This document shows positions 32,319-39,152 of a stretch of 42,838 nt of DNA, piece by piece. The notes below the pieces were generated by a model that saw nothing but the letters and a program-made list of their open reading frames with translations, was not told the origin of the DNA and ran no database searches. Made by a program: the position numbers and the translations under genes. Source of the stretch: Acidimicrobiia bacterium (GTDB lineage Bacteria > Actinomycetota > Acidimicrobiia > Acidimicrobiales > AC-14); NCBI GenBank assembly GCA_019244985.1, contig JAFASB010000142.1, forward strand, positions 1-42,838, written 5' to 3'. The stretch's first letter is position 1. Each line of letters begins with the position of its first letter.

Positions 32319-32897
32319 TCAGCTCTGCCGCACGACGCTGGCCGGAACCCCGGCCACGACAGCTCCGGGCGGCACGTCGCGGAGGACGACGGCGTTGGCG
32401 CCGACGATCGCTCCGTTCCCGATCGTGATGTCGCCGAGAACCTTGGCGCCGGCGCCGACAACGACGCCGTCACCGATCGAGGGGACGGGATGCTCGCGGT
32501 GGCGGTCTCGGACCTCTTTCCAGCCGACGGTGACCTCGTGAAAGAGCTCGACGTCGGCGCCGATGACCACGTTTTCGTTGAGCATCACGCCCTTCCCCCC
32601 ATGCTGGAGGATGAGGCCCGGGCCGACACACGCCGACGCGGGAAGGTCGGCGCCGATCAGCAGCTTGACGAGTAGCAGGTCGATGACCTTGTACAGAACC
32701 CACAGGGGGTTCCGACCTGCTGCGCGGCGCGCCCACAGTGCGTGCCCCGCGCGGTAGACGGCTAGGGCCACCTTGCTGATCTCGCTCCGGTTCTCGCGTA
32801 GGTCTGCGCGCCAGCAGGCCCACGAGTAGCGCCCGTCGTGCGGGCATGCGGCCGCCGCGCCCAACGTGTCGTTCGCGTGGCGGGCGGTGGTGACCAT
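32319..32897 (-). CDS. Hexapeptide-repeat acetyltransferase (serine acetyltransferase-like)
   Basis: The 192-residue protein has a short helical N-terminus followed by left-handed beta-helix repeats: VVIGADVELFHEVTVG, SIGDGVVVGAGAKVLGDITI and GNGAIVGANAVVLRDVPPGA, ending in VVAGVPASVV, the usual acetyl-CoA-binding end. It resembles CysE-type enzymes, but it lacks their long N-terminal domain and sits with a GT4 gene, so acetylation of a sugar precursor is more likely than cysteine synthesis. ATG 32897 is preceded by TAATTT at six bases. It is divergent from the oxygenase gene. Confidence 0.85.
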   Translation of the reverse strand: MVTTARHANDTLGAAAACPHDGRYSWACWRADLRENRSEISKVALAVYRAGHALWARRAAGRNPLWVLYKVIDLLLVKLLIGADLPASACVGPGLILQHGGKGVMLNENVVIGADVELFHEVTVGWKEVRDRHREHPVPSIGDGVVVGAGAKVLGDITIGNGAIVGANAVVLRDVPPGAVVAGVPASVVRQS

Positions 32898-32903
32898 GGG
32901 CCG

Positions 32904-32909
32904 AAATTA
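32904..32909 (-). promoter_or_regulatory. Candidate leaderless -10 (TAATTT) for the acetyltransferase/GT4 pair
   Basis: On the minus strand TAATTT is followed by cggccc and ATG 32897. It is among the closest matches to TATAAT in the window. Confidence 0.5.
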
Positions 32910-32937
32910 CCCGGTTCATGGGTCTCGACGCGGGTCG

Positions 32938-32943
32938 TATGCT
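32938..32943 (+). promoter_or_regulatory. Candidate leaderless -10 (TATGCT) for the 2OG oxygenase
   Basis: TATGCT ends 7 bases before GTG 32951. It lies downstream of an in-frame ATG at 32918, so if it is used, the protein must begin at 32951. Confidence 0.45.
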
Positions 32944-32950
32944 TGCGACA

Positions 32951-33751
32951 GTGGGCGACGGTGCGGTGCAGACGCGCGACGTGTTCGGCGCTTGGGTCGA
33001 CGACACAGCTTCGCTCGTCGAGCACTTCCGGACAGCGAAGCCTTTCCCGCTGGTCGTGATCGACGGGTTCCTTCGCGACGACCTCGCCGACGCCATCCTC
33101 GGCGAGTTCCCGGCGCTGGAAGACATGCCGAAGTCGCGGGACTACGTGTTCGCCGACAAGCACGAATTCTCGGACCTCGACCGTTTTGGTCCTGCGGGCG
33201 CCAAGCTCAGCGCCGCCTTCCTGTCCGACGAGTTCGCGGCCTTCCTGTCGGAGCTCACCGGCGAGCGCATCTTCGTCGACCCCGACTACCACGGCGGCGG
33301 ATTCCATCAGTCGGGCGACGGCGGTTACCTCGACATGCACGTCGACTTCAACGTGCACCCGTTGCATCGCGACTGGCTGCGGATGCTCAACGTCCTCGTC
33401 TACCTGAACCGCGATTGGCGCCCCGAGTACGCCGGTGAGCTGTTGATCAAGAACTCACCCCACGCCGAGCCGCGCGCCATCAGTCCTGACTTCAACCGCG
33501 CCGTGATCATGGTCACCAACGAGTCCACCTATCACGGGTTCCATCGCATGTCGCTGCCCGACGGCGTCACGCGGAAGTCGGTGGCCGCCTACGGCTACCG
33601 CTCCATCGAGCCCGACGAGGTCGACGTCCGCACCACGCAGTGGAGGCCCGAGGCGGCGGGCCTCTCGAAGAAGATGCTGGCGCGCAATTACGACACGATC
33701 GTCCGGGTCAAGAATCGCTGGTTCGGCAGCGGGACCTCCAAACACCGCTGA
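32951..33751 (+). CDS. 2-oxoglutarate/Fe(II)-dependent oxygenase (prolyl-hydroxylase-like)
   Basis: The 266-residue protein has the double-stranded beta-helix iron site: HVD (His130, Asp132) in YLDMHVDFNVHP, the distal His195 in STYHGFHRM and the 2-oxoglutarate-binding Arg208 in TRKSVAAYGY. NVLVYLNRDWRPEYAGEL is the usual core strand of the 2OG-FeII_Oxy_3 family. It would hydroxylate a sugar, lipid or protein side chain. GTG 32951 is preferred over ATG 32918 because of the -10-like hexamer between them. A GC-rich hairpin follows 8 bases after the stop. The substrate is unknown. Confidence 0.85.
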   Translation: MGDGAVQTRDVFGAWVDDTASLVEHFRTAKPFPLVVIDGFLRDDLADAILGEFPALEDMPKSRDYVFADKHEFSDLDRFGPAGAKLSAAFLSDEFAAFLSELTGERIFVDPDYHGGGFHQSGDGGYLDMHVDFNVHPLHRDWLRMLNVLVYLNRDWRPEYAGELLIKNSPHAEPRAISPDFNRAVIMVTNESTYHGFHRMSLPDGVTRKSVAAYGYRSIEPDEVDVRTTQWRPEAAGLSKKMLARNYDTIVRVKNRWFGSGTSKHR

Positions 33752-33759
33752 GCAAGAGT

Positions 33760-33785
33760 GGGGCCGGCGCGTTTCGCGTTGCCCC
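33760..33785 (+). terminator. Probable hairpin terminator after the oxygenase gene
   Basis: GGGGC (33760-33764) pairs with GCCCC (33781-33785), and inside it CGCG (33768-33771) pairs with CGCG (33775-33778) around a TTT loop. There is no T-run after it, as is common in high-GC actinomycetes. Confidence 0.4.
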
Positions 33786-33803
33786 GGCGCAAAACCCGTC
33801 TTG

Positions 33804-33809
33804 TACCGT
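33804..33809 (+). promoter_or_regulatory. Candidate -10 (TACCGT) for the coiled-coil gene
   Basis: TACCGT ends 8 bases before ATG 33818. TTGCCC at 33779-33784 could be the -35 with a 19-base spacer, but it overlaps the terminator hairpin. Confidence 0.35.
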
Positions 33810-33817
33810 GACACGGC

Positions 33818-34696
33818 ATGGCTGAGGAAGAGGGGTCCGAGGACCTCGACGTAGAGCTGCGGTGGCCGCAGCCCGAGGAGGAGGCGGGCCTCCGGCCGCT
33901 CTCGCCGGCGGAAGCGCGTGAGGTCGCGGCAGTTCCCGCGGCCGACGCAGACGCCCCGGCATCGGGCGTCCCGGCCCGGGCCCCCGCCGGCGAGGCGTCG
34001 CGGCGCGATCCCCTGGTCCGCGACCTGTACCGGCGGATCGACACGCTGACGCGCGCCGTGAGCTCCCGCTCGGACGACGCGGGCGTCAGGCGGCTGGCAA
34101 AGGCAACGAGCGCGTCGATCGCCGCCCTCTCCGAGCGGGTCGACGCCCTCGGTCGCTCCGTCGAGAGCGAGGGCTCTCAGCGCGAACTGCGCGACCTGGC
34201 GAAGCGGGTGCAGGAGCTCGGGTCCTCGGTTGACTCCATGCGCCACTCCGCATTGATGGGCGAGTCCGTCGGCCGCGTTGATGCGCTGGCCGCCGCCGTC
34301 GAGACGTTGAGCCAGCAGGTCGGCGGTCGTGGCGAGCGAACCGAGCGGATCGCCGGCGAGCTGCGGGCGGCCATCGGCCGCCTCGACCTCGCCACGGCCG
34401 AGATCGAGCGTCTGAGCGACGTCGTCGCCGAAAGCTTGCGCGATCGCGCCGCCCGCCAGCAGGCGCTGATCGCCGAGGTCGGACAGCTGACCGACGACAT
34501 CCGTGAGCTGCGCAAGGGTCTGCCCGTGGCACGCGATCGCGGTGGCGTTGCCGACGCCATCGCGTCTGCCGTCGCCGACGCGCTGGCCGACGGACCGTTG
34601 ACGCCGGCTCCGCCCCGCCGCACGGTCGCCAAGAAGACCGCGAAGGCCACGCCGGCCAAAGCCGCCCAGAAGCGCCGGTCGAGCACCAAGCGATGA
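33818..34696 (+). CDS. Charge-polarised coiled-coil protein of unknown function
   Basis: I do not recognise a family for this 292-residue protein. The first 30 residues are strongly acidic (AEEEGSEDLDVELRWPQPEE). An Ala/Pro-rich linker follows, then about 170 residues (60-235) with heptad-like patterns and almost no aromatic residues (ALSERVDALGRSVES, RVQELGSSVDSMR, ELRAAIGRLDLATAEIERL) point to a long coiled coil. The last 26 residues are basic and Ala/Lys-rich (TVAKKTAKATPAKAAQKRR), like histone-H1 tails. No signal peptide or membrane span is seen, so it is probably cytoplasmic. Its stop overlaps the DUF4012 ATG (ATGA), so the two are made together. Confidence 0.8.
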   Translation: MAEEEGSEDLDVELRWPQPEEEAGLRPLSPAEAREVAAVPAADADAPASGVPARAPAGEASRRDPLVRDLYRRIDTLTRAVSSRSDDAGVRRLAKATSASIAALSERVDALGRSVESEGSQRELRDLAKRVQELGSSVDSMRHSALMGESVGRVDALAAAVETLSQQVGGRGERTERIAGELRAAIGRLDLATAEIERLSDVVAESLRDRAARQQALIAEVGQLTDDIRELRKGLPVARDRGGVADAIASAVADALADGPLTPAPPRRTVAKKTAKATPAKAAQKRRSSTKR

Positions 34697-36579
34697 CGTC
34701 GGTCGCCCCGACGAGGTCCGGGCGTTCGCACCGGAGCAGTCGGGGTCGCCACCACGGCCACAGACGTCGCCGGCGCAAGGAGGGGTCGTGGCGGTGGCCG
34801 TTGCTGTTGATAGGAGCGATCGTCGTCATCGGCGGGGCGGTCGCCATCGTCGAGTTGGCGCGGGCCGAGCACTACCTGAAGACGGCGCGGGCGGCGCTAC
34901 TCACCGCTGAGTCCGACGTCCGCCAGGAGCAATTGGGCGGTGCGTCCGCGCAGCTGTCGGCGGCGACGGCACAGATCACCAAGGCCGACAACATCCTCCG
35001 CACCGACCCCGTGCTGACCGCGGCGGGCCTCTTCCCGGTGTTCCATCAGAACCTCGAGTCGGTCAAGCGGTCCGTCGCCCTCGTGTTCACCATGGCCCAA
35101 GGCGGGGAACGAACGCTCGAGCTCGCCAAGCCACTCGAGCGTCCGGACGGCAGCATCGAGGTCTCCCTCAACAACGGGACCGTCCCGCTCGACACGGTTG
35201 TCGCCCTGCGCGATCAGCTCACCGACTTCTCGGCCTCGCTCCCGACCGCGAGTCAGGCGCCGGGAAAGACCTTGCTCTTCGGTCCCGTCGCCGACCTCCA
35301 GAAGAAGGTCTACGCGGAAGCGACGCGTCGGCGGAACCAGTTCTCGGGTGCGGCCAACGCCCTCGAGCTCCTCGCCGACATGTCGGGAGCGAACGGGCCC
35401 CGCAGCTATCTGATCGCGGTCGCCAACGCCGCCGAGATGCGAGGCACCGGCGGCATGATCCTCTCCTACGGCACGATCTCGTCGACGAACGGCAAGATCA
35501 CGTTCGACCACGTGGGTTCGGTCGACGAGATCCCCCTGAGCAAGCCGGCACCCGTGCCGAATCCGGCGCCCGACTACCTCCCCCGCTTCGCCGAGTTCTC
35601 GCCAGCGCTCTACTGGCGCAACGTCAACCTGGGGAACGACTTCAACAAGGCCGCGCCGCTGATGGCGAGCATGTACAAGACGGCGACCGGTCGCGATGTC
35701 GACGGCGTCATCCAGGTCGACTCCATGGGGCTCAGCGCCCTGTTGCGTGGCGTCGGCCCCGTCACGGTGCCCGACCTGGGCGAAGTGAACGCCGACAACG
35801 TCGTCCCGCTCACGCTGAACCAGGCATACGTGCTCTTCCCTGACCGCACGGCGAGGCGTGAGTACCTCGGCGCCGTCGCCGACGCGGCTTTCCGGCGCTT
35901 GTTCTCTGGTGCCTATCCGAGCCTGCGAGGCCTGGCCACGGCCCTCGTCGGCGCGGCCAAGGACCACAACGTGATGCTGTGGTCGGCGAGCCCGGACGCC
36001 CAGCAGGCGACGACTGCGCTCGGCGCGGACGGGTCGTTCCCCGACAGCGACAACGCCATGGCCCTCACCGTCCAGAACCTCTCGGGCAACAAGCTCGACT
36101 ACTACCTGGACACGAGCCTGCAGCTGCAGGGCCAGCGAATCGGTGGCCGCCTCGGCCACGTGAAGGCCGTCGTGCAGCTCGCGAACACGGCACCTCCCGG
36201 TGGCCGCCCGGCGTACATCTTCGGGCCGGTGAACCCCACGTTCCGCAACGGCGAGTACCGCGGGGTCGTCAGTCTCTACCTGCCGGCGGGGGCGTCGGTC
36301 GCATCCAGCGCTGGCGTCGACGAGCCGGGGTCGCTGCGCACCGCCGCAGAGGGTGACCACGCTGTCGTCTCATGGCGCGTCGACCTGCAGGCGGGATCGA
36401 CCCACGCCGTCACCCTCGACCTGGTCCTCCCCCCCAGACCGCCGGGGGCACTGACGCTCACGTTCGTTCCTGCGCCGCGTGTCCGTCCGACCGCACTGGC
36501 CGTTGACATCGACGGCGGCGGAGCGGACCGCGTGCGCTACAGCGGAAACCCACAGGCGACCGTGTCGATCGGCGGCTGA
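34693..36579 (+). CDS. DUF4012 membrane-anchored protein
   Basis: The 628-residue protein has a very basic N-terminus (HHGHRRRRRKEG), one membrane span (about 36-56), and a large extracytoplasmic part with the DUF4012 features RSYLIAVANAAEMRGTGGMI, LPRFAEFSPALYWRNVNL and DGVIQVDSMGLSALLRGVGP. DUF4012 proteins are common beside exopolysaccharide genes in actinobacteria, and some of their folds resemble LCP-type enzymes, but no function is established. The region after about 460 is beta-rich. It is co-translated with the coiled-coil protein, and the acidic N-terminus of that protein may meet this basic cytoplasmic tail. Confidence 0.82.
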   Translation: MTSVAPTRSGRSHRSSRGRHHGHRRRRRKEGSWRWPLLLIGAIVVIGGAVAIVELARAEHYLKTARAALLTAESDVRQEQLGGASAQLSAATAQITKADNILRTDPVLTAAGLFPVFHQNLESVKRSVALVFTMAQGGERTLELAKPLERPDGSIEVSLNNGTVPLDTVVALRDQLTDFSASLPTASQAPGKTLLFGPVADLQKKVYAEATRRRNQFSGAANALELLADMSGANGPRSYLIAVANAAEMRGTGGMILSYGTISSTNGKITFDHVGSVDEIPLSKPAPVPNPAPDYLPRFAEFSPALYWRNVNLGNDFNKAAPLMASMYKTATGRDVDGVIQVDSMGLSALLRGVGPVTVPDLGEVNADNVVPLTLNQAYVLFPDRTARREYLGAVADAAFRRLFSGAYPSLRGLATALVGAAKDHNVMLWSASPDAQQATTALGADGSFPDSDNAMALTVQNLSGNKLDYYLDTSLQLQGQRIGGRLGHVKAVVQLANTAPPGGRPAYIFGPVNPTFRNGEYRGVVSLYLPAGASVASSAGVDEPGSLRTAAEGDHAVVSWRVDLQAGSTHAVTLDLVLPPRPPGALTLTFVPAPRVRPTALAVDIDGGGADRVRYSGNPQATVSIGG

Positions 36580-36746
36580 TTCGCGCACAGCGCGTTGGGT
36601 CGCGCGCCAGGAAAAGTTCTTTCCCGCGGCGAATACTCAGAGTGGGAATGCAGGCTATTCTGTGCGCTCCGAGGTAGTTGAGCCGGTAGCTGCCTGGACG
36701 GGCGCTCGTGCGCCGGGGGGCGGATGTGCGGAAAGTGAGGGGGATC
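36580..36746 (+). other. 167-base intergenic leader with stem-loops
   Basis: This is the longest non-coding stretch in the window. It contains GGAAA/TTTCC (36610-36624), a -10-like TATTCT (36656-36661), a CAGGC/GCCTG pairing (36651-36655 with 36692-36696) enclosing GCTC/GAGC (36666-36669 with 36680-36683), and a strong hairpin GGCGC-TCGT-GCGCC (36701-36714) about 32 bases before the start. GC is about 60%, lower than the neighbourhood. A regulatory leader is possible. A loose likeness to the c-di-GMP-I riboswitch was seen but is not convincing. Confidence 0.4.
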
Positions 36747-37655
36747 GTGGGTATTTCAACACTGCGCCGTCGAGCGGCTGCGGTCGTTGCCATGACGGTC
36801 CTCACGGGCGTCGCCGTTCCTTTGGCCTTGACGATGCAAGCGGCGCCAGGCAGCGCCCAGACCTGCTCGTACCCGTTCGACAACTGCCCCACGACCTCGA
36901 CGTCCCCGACGGGTTCGACCACCCCAGGCAACACGTCCACCACGACGCCCGGCGCCACCACCACGACTCCCGGCGCCACGACGACGACGCCAGGCGCAAC
37001 CACGACGACGCCAGGTGCAACCACGACGACGCCCGGAAACACGACCACGACGGTGGGCGGGGGCACGAACCCCGGCTCGCAGCTCGTGCTCATCATCGAC
37101 CTCAACCGCGGCAAGCCCGGCTCGCTCGTGCGTGTCATGGTCTGCAACGCCCCGGCGGGAACGCTCGTCCAGGTCACGTTCAACGGCACGCTCGTCGCCC
37201 AGGCGACCGCGTCCGACAACGCGGTCAACTGCTCCCGCGGCTTCGCTCTGGCCGCCCACCCGCAGTCGAGCGGCGTGCTCGCCGTCGCCGGCCCACTGGC
37301 CGCTGCCCTCGCCGCGCCGGTGCGGGCCCAGGTCGCCAATACCTCGGGCGCCCAGACGAGCTTCAGCGTGCCGACCAACCTCCCCGACGGCCAGTATCTC
37401 GTGTGCGGTCAGTCGCCCGGGCTGGGTTCGGCGTGCGCTCCCTTCACGATCGACTCGACCAGCGTCGCCGCTTCCGTGTTCGGCAGCGGGAACGCGCCGC
37501 TTCTTTCAGCCAGCAATCCCAACTCATTCTTGGCCTTCACGGGCATGGGCCTCATGCGGCTCCTGCTCCTAGCTGCAGCACTCATCGGTATCGGCTGGTA
37601 TCTCGCGCGTCGCGATCATCGAAACCATCGAGGTCGTCGCGCGAGCGCAGTCTGA
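36747..37655 (+). CDS. Secreted Thr/Pro-repeat protein with LAFTG (sortase E-type) anchor
   Basis: The 302-residue protein starts at GTG 36747, preceded by a G-rich ribosome site, and has a signal peptide (STLRRRAAAVVAMTVL, cleavage probably after GSA). Five TTTPGAT-type repeats follow (36939-37043), then a beta-rich domain of about 160 residues with three or four cysteines, and a C-terminal anchor: LAFTG (about 262-266), a hydrophobic helix and a basic tail RRDHRNHRGRR. LAXTG is the class E sortase motif of high-GC actinobacteria. No sortase gene lies in the window. The repeat stalk suggests a surface protein standing off the wall. Confidence 0.78.
   Translation: MGISTLRRRAAAVVAMTVLTGVAVPLALTMQAAPGSAQTCSYPFDNCPTTSTSPTGSTTPGNTSTTTPGATTTTPGATTTTPGATTTTPGATTTTPGNTTTTVGGGTNPGSQLVLIIDLNRGKPGSLVRVMVCNAPAGTLVQVTFNGTLVAQATASDNAVNCSRGFALAAHPQSSGVLAVAGPLAAALAAPVRAQVANTSGAQTSFSVPTNLPDGQYLVCGQSPGLGSACAPFTIDSTSVAASVFGSGNAPLLSASNPNSFLAFTGMGLMRLLLLAAALIGIGWYLARRDHRNHRGRRASAV
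36939..37043 (+). repeat. 21-base tandem repeat, five units, encoding TTTPGAT
   Basis: Five in-frame 21-base units encode Thr-Thr-Thr-Pro-Gly-(Ala/Asn)-Thr. Third and fourth units differ at one base. The stretch could be O-glycosylated. Confidence 0.9.
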
Positions 37656-37683
37656 CCACCTTCGGGGGGAGGGGGGCGTTCGG

Positions 37684-39111
37684 TTGCTGACCGAGCGACA
37701 TCGCGCAGATCTGCCCGCGGTCATCGCCGCTGAGGACCGCACGACGGCGGCGCCTGGATGGTTGACGCTGGCCGAGGCCGTCCATGGGTCGGCCACCGAG
37801 GGGCGGGTCGTGCTCGTCGACGTCCTCGTCCTGGCGCTCGCGCTCCGCGCCGCCGGGATCACGAGGGCCGCCGCCATCGTGGGGATCCCGGCCTTCGTCA
37901 TCGCCGCGGCGATCACGAGGCTCTACCGTCATCGCGGCACGGTCGAGGCCGTCGGCGTCACCTGGTATCTGCGTCTCCTCCCGGCCCCGCTGCTCGCCCT
38001 GGGCGCCGTCCTGTCAGTGGCAGGGGTGGACTCCGCCGATGTCCTGCTGCCGGCCGTGGCCGCCGCCGCTGCGGCTCTCCTCGCCGTGCGCGCCACCACG
38101 TGGATGATCGTGTCGCGAGCCCGCCAGCGCAATCTCGGGCTCCGCCCCGCGCTGCTGATCGGAAGCCCGAGGCGCGTTGCCCAGGTCGAGCGACGGCTCT
38201 CGTTCTTTCCCGATCGTGGACTCGAGCCGTCGGCGTCGTACTCGCCGCCGTCCCTGGGCGGCAGCGACACCGAGGTCCAGCTGCGCTACGTGCGTCATCT
38301 GTTGCAGCGCGGCGAGCTCGCCCACGTGCTCGTCCTCGGCGAAGGCGACGGTCAGTACGACGACGTCCTGACCGACCTCCGGCGCGGGCTCGGCGATACC
38401 GCCGCCGAATGCAGCATGGTCCTGCCGTCGGTCGGAGCCTCGCAATGTGAGGCCGTCGGACGCATCGGCGACCTCGGAATTCTGCCGCTCGGCCGCCTCA
38501 GCCCTCGGCCCCCTCGCATGTGGGCGAAGCGCCTCATCGACATCGCCGTTTCCGCGACGCTGCTCATCTTCCTGGCGCCGGTCCTGCTCCTCGTGTCGCT
38601 CGCCATCTGGCTGTACGACCACGGGCCGGTGATCTACAGGCAGCGCCGGGTCGGGCTCGACAACCAGGAGTTCTGGATCTGGAAGTTCCGCTCGATGGTC
38701 CCCAACGCGGACTCGATGATGAACCAGCTCGAGGCCGACAACATCTCGAACGGGCTCCTGTTCAAGCTTTCCGACGACCCCCGGGTGACGCCCGTCGGGC
38801 ATCTCATCCGTCGGCTCTCGCTCGACGAGCTGCCCCAGTTCATCAACGTGCTGCGCGGTGACATGAGCCTGGTCGGCCCGAGGCCGCTGCCTGTGGACCC
38901 CGAGGACTTCGACGCCGTGGCCGCCCGTCGCCACCGTGTCCGGCCCGGCATCACCGGGCCGTGGCAGGTGGCCGGTGGCCACGTCATGGGCTACGAAGAG
39001 ATGATCAAGCTCGACCTGGCGTATGTCGACTCGTGGTCCGTGCGCCAGGACCTGTGGCTGCTGTTCATGACGGTCCCCACCGTCCTGCTGCGCCGTTCAT
39101 CGGCGTATTGA
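37684..39111 (+). CDS. Polyisoprenyl-phosphate hexose-1-phosphate transferase
   Basis: The 475-residue protein has four hydrophobic N-terminal segments, a nucleotide-binding-like middle domain (LLIGSPRRVAQVERRL) and the bacterial sugar transferase domain: KRLIDIAVSATLLIFLAPVL membrane helix, VIYRQRRVGLDNQEFWIWKF, then RLSLDELPQFINVLRGDMSL with the catalytic Asp-Glu, VGPRPLP and GITGPWQV. It would transfer a sugar phosphate from a nucleotide sugar to undecaprenyl phosphate, the first step of repeat-unit synthesis. TTG 37684 is the only usable start; a run of G (37663-37677) may serve as ribosome site. A terminator-like hairpin follows 4 bases after the stop. Confidence 0.92.
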   Translation: MLTERHRADLPAVIAAEDRTTAAPGWLTLAEAVHGSATEGRVVLVDVLVLALALRAAGITRAAAIVGIPAFVIAAAITRLYRHRGTVEAVGVTWYLRLLPAPLLALGAVLSVAGVDSADVLLPAVAAAAAALLAVRATTWMIVSRARQRNLGLRPALLIGSPRRVAQVERRLSFFPDRGLEPSASYSPPSLGGSDTEVQLRYVRHLLQRGELAHVLVLGEGDGQYDDVLTDLRRGLGDTAAECSMVLPSVGASQCEAVGRIGDLGILPLGRLSPRPPRMWAKRLIDIAVSATLLIFLAPVLLLVSLAIWLYDHGPVIYRQRRVGLDNQEFWIWKFRSMVPNADSMMNQLEADNISNGLLFKLSDDPRVTPVGHLIRRLSLDELPQFINVLRGDMSLVGPRPLPVDPEDFDAVAARRHRVRPGITGPWQVAGGHVMGYEEMIKLDLAYVDSWSVRQDLWLLFMTVPTVLLRRSSAY

Positions 39112-39115
39112 CCCT

Positions 39116-39133
39116 GAGCCGCTGGCGCGGCTC
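39116..39133 (+). terminator. Hairpin terminator between the glycan locus and purF
   Basis: GAGCCGC and GCGGCTC form a perfect 7-base stem with a TGGC loop, 4 bases after the stop of the sugar transferase. A short CTCTCT follows rather than a T-run. Confidence 0.55.
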
Positions 39134-39140
39134 TCTGCGC

Positions 39141-39146
39141 GACAAT
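39141..39146 (+). promoter_or_regulatory. Candidate leaderless -10 (GACAAT) for purF
   Basis: GACAAT is followed by ggtccc and GTG 39153. Its -35 region would lie inside the terminator hairpin at 39116-39133. Confidence 0.45.
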
Positions 39147-39152
39147 GGTCCC

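Noticed and set aside
32918..33751. Oxygenase start at ATG 32918
   Set aside because: A -10-like TATGCT lies downstream of this ATG and 7 bases before GTG 32951, and the extra 11 residues add nothing recognisable to the fold.
36580..36746. Firm call of a c-di-GMP-I riboswitch
   Set aside because: Only short pieces resemble the consensus. The GNRA loop and the GCAAAGCC core are missing.
38961..39152. Longer N-terminus for PurF starting at 38961
   Set aside because: It would overlap the sugar transferase by 151 bases and run through the terminator hairpin. GTG 39153 gives a normal propeptide before the catalytic Cys.
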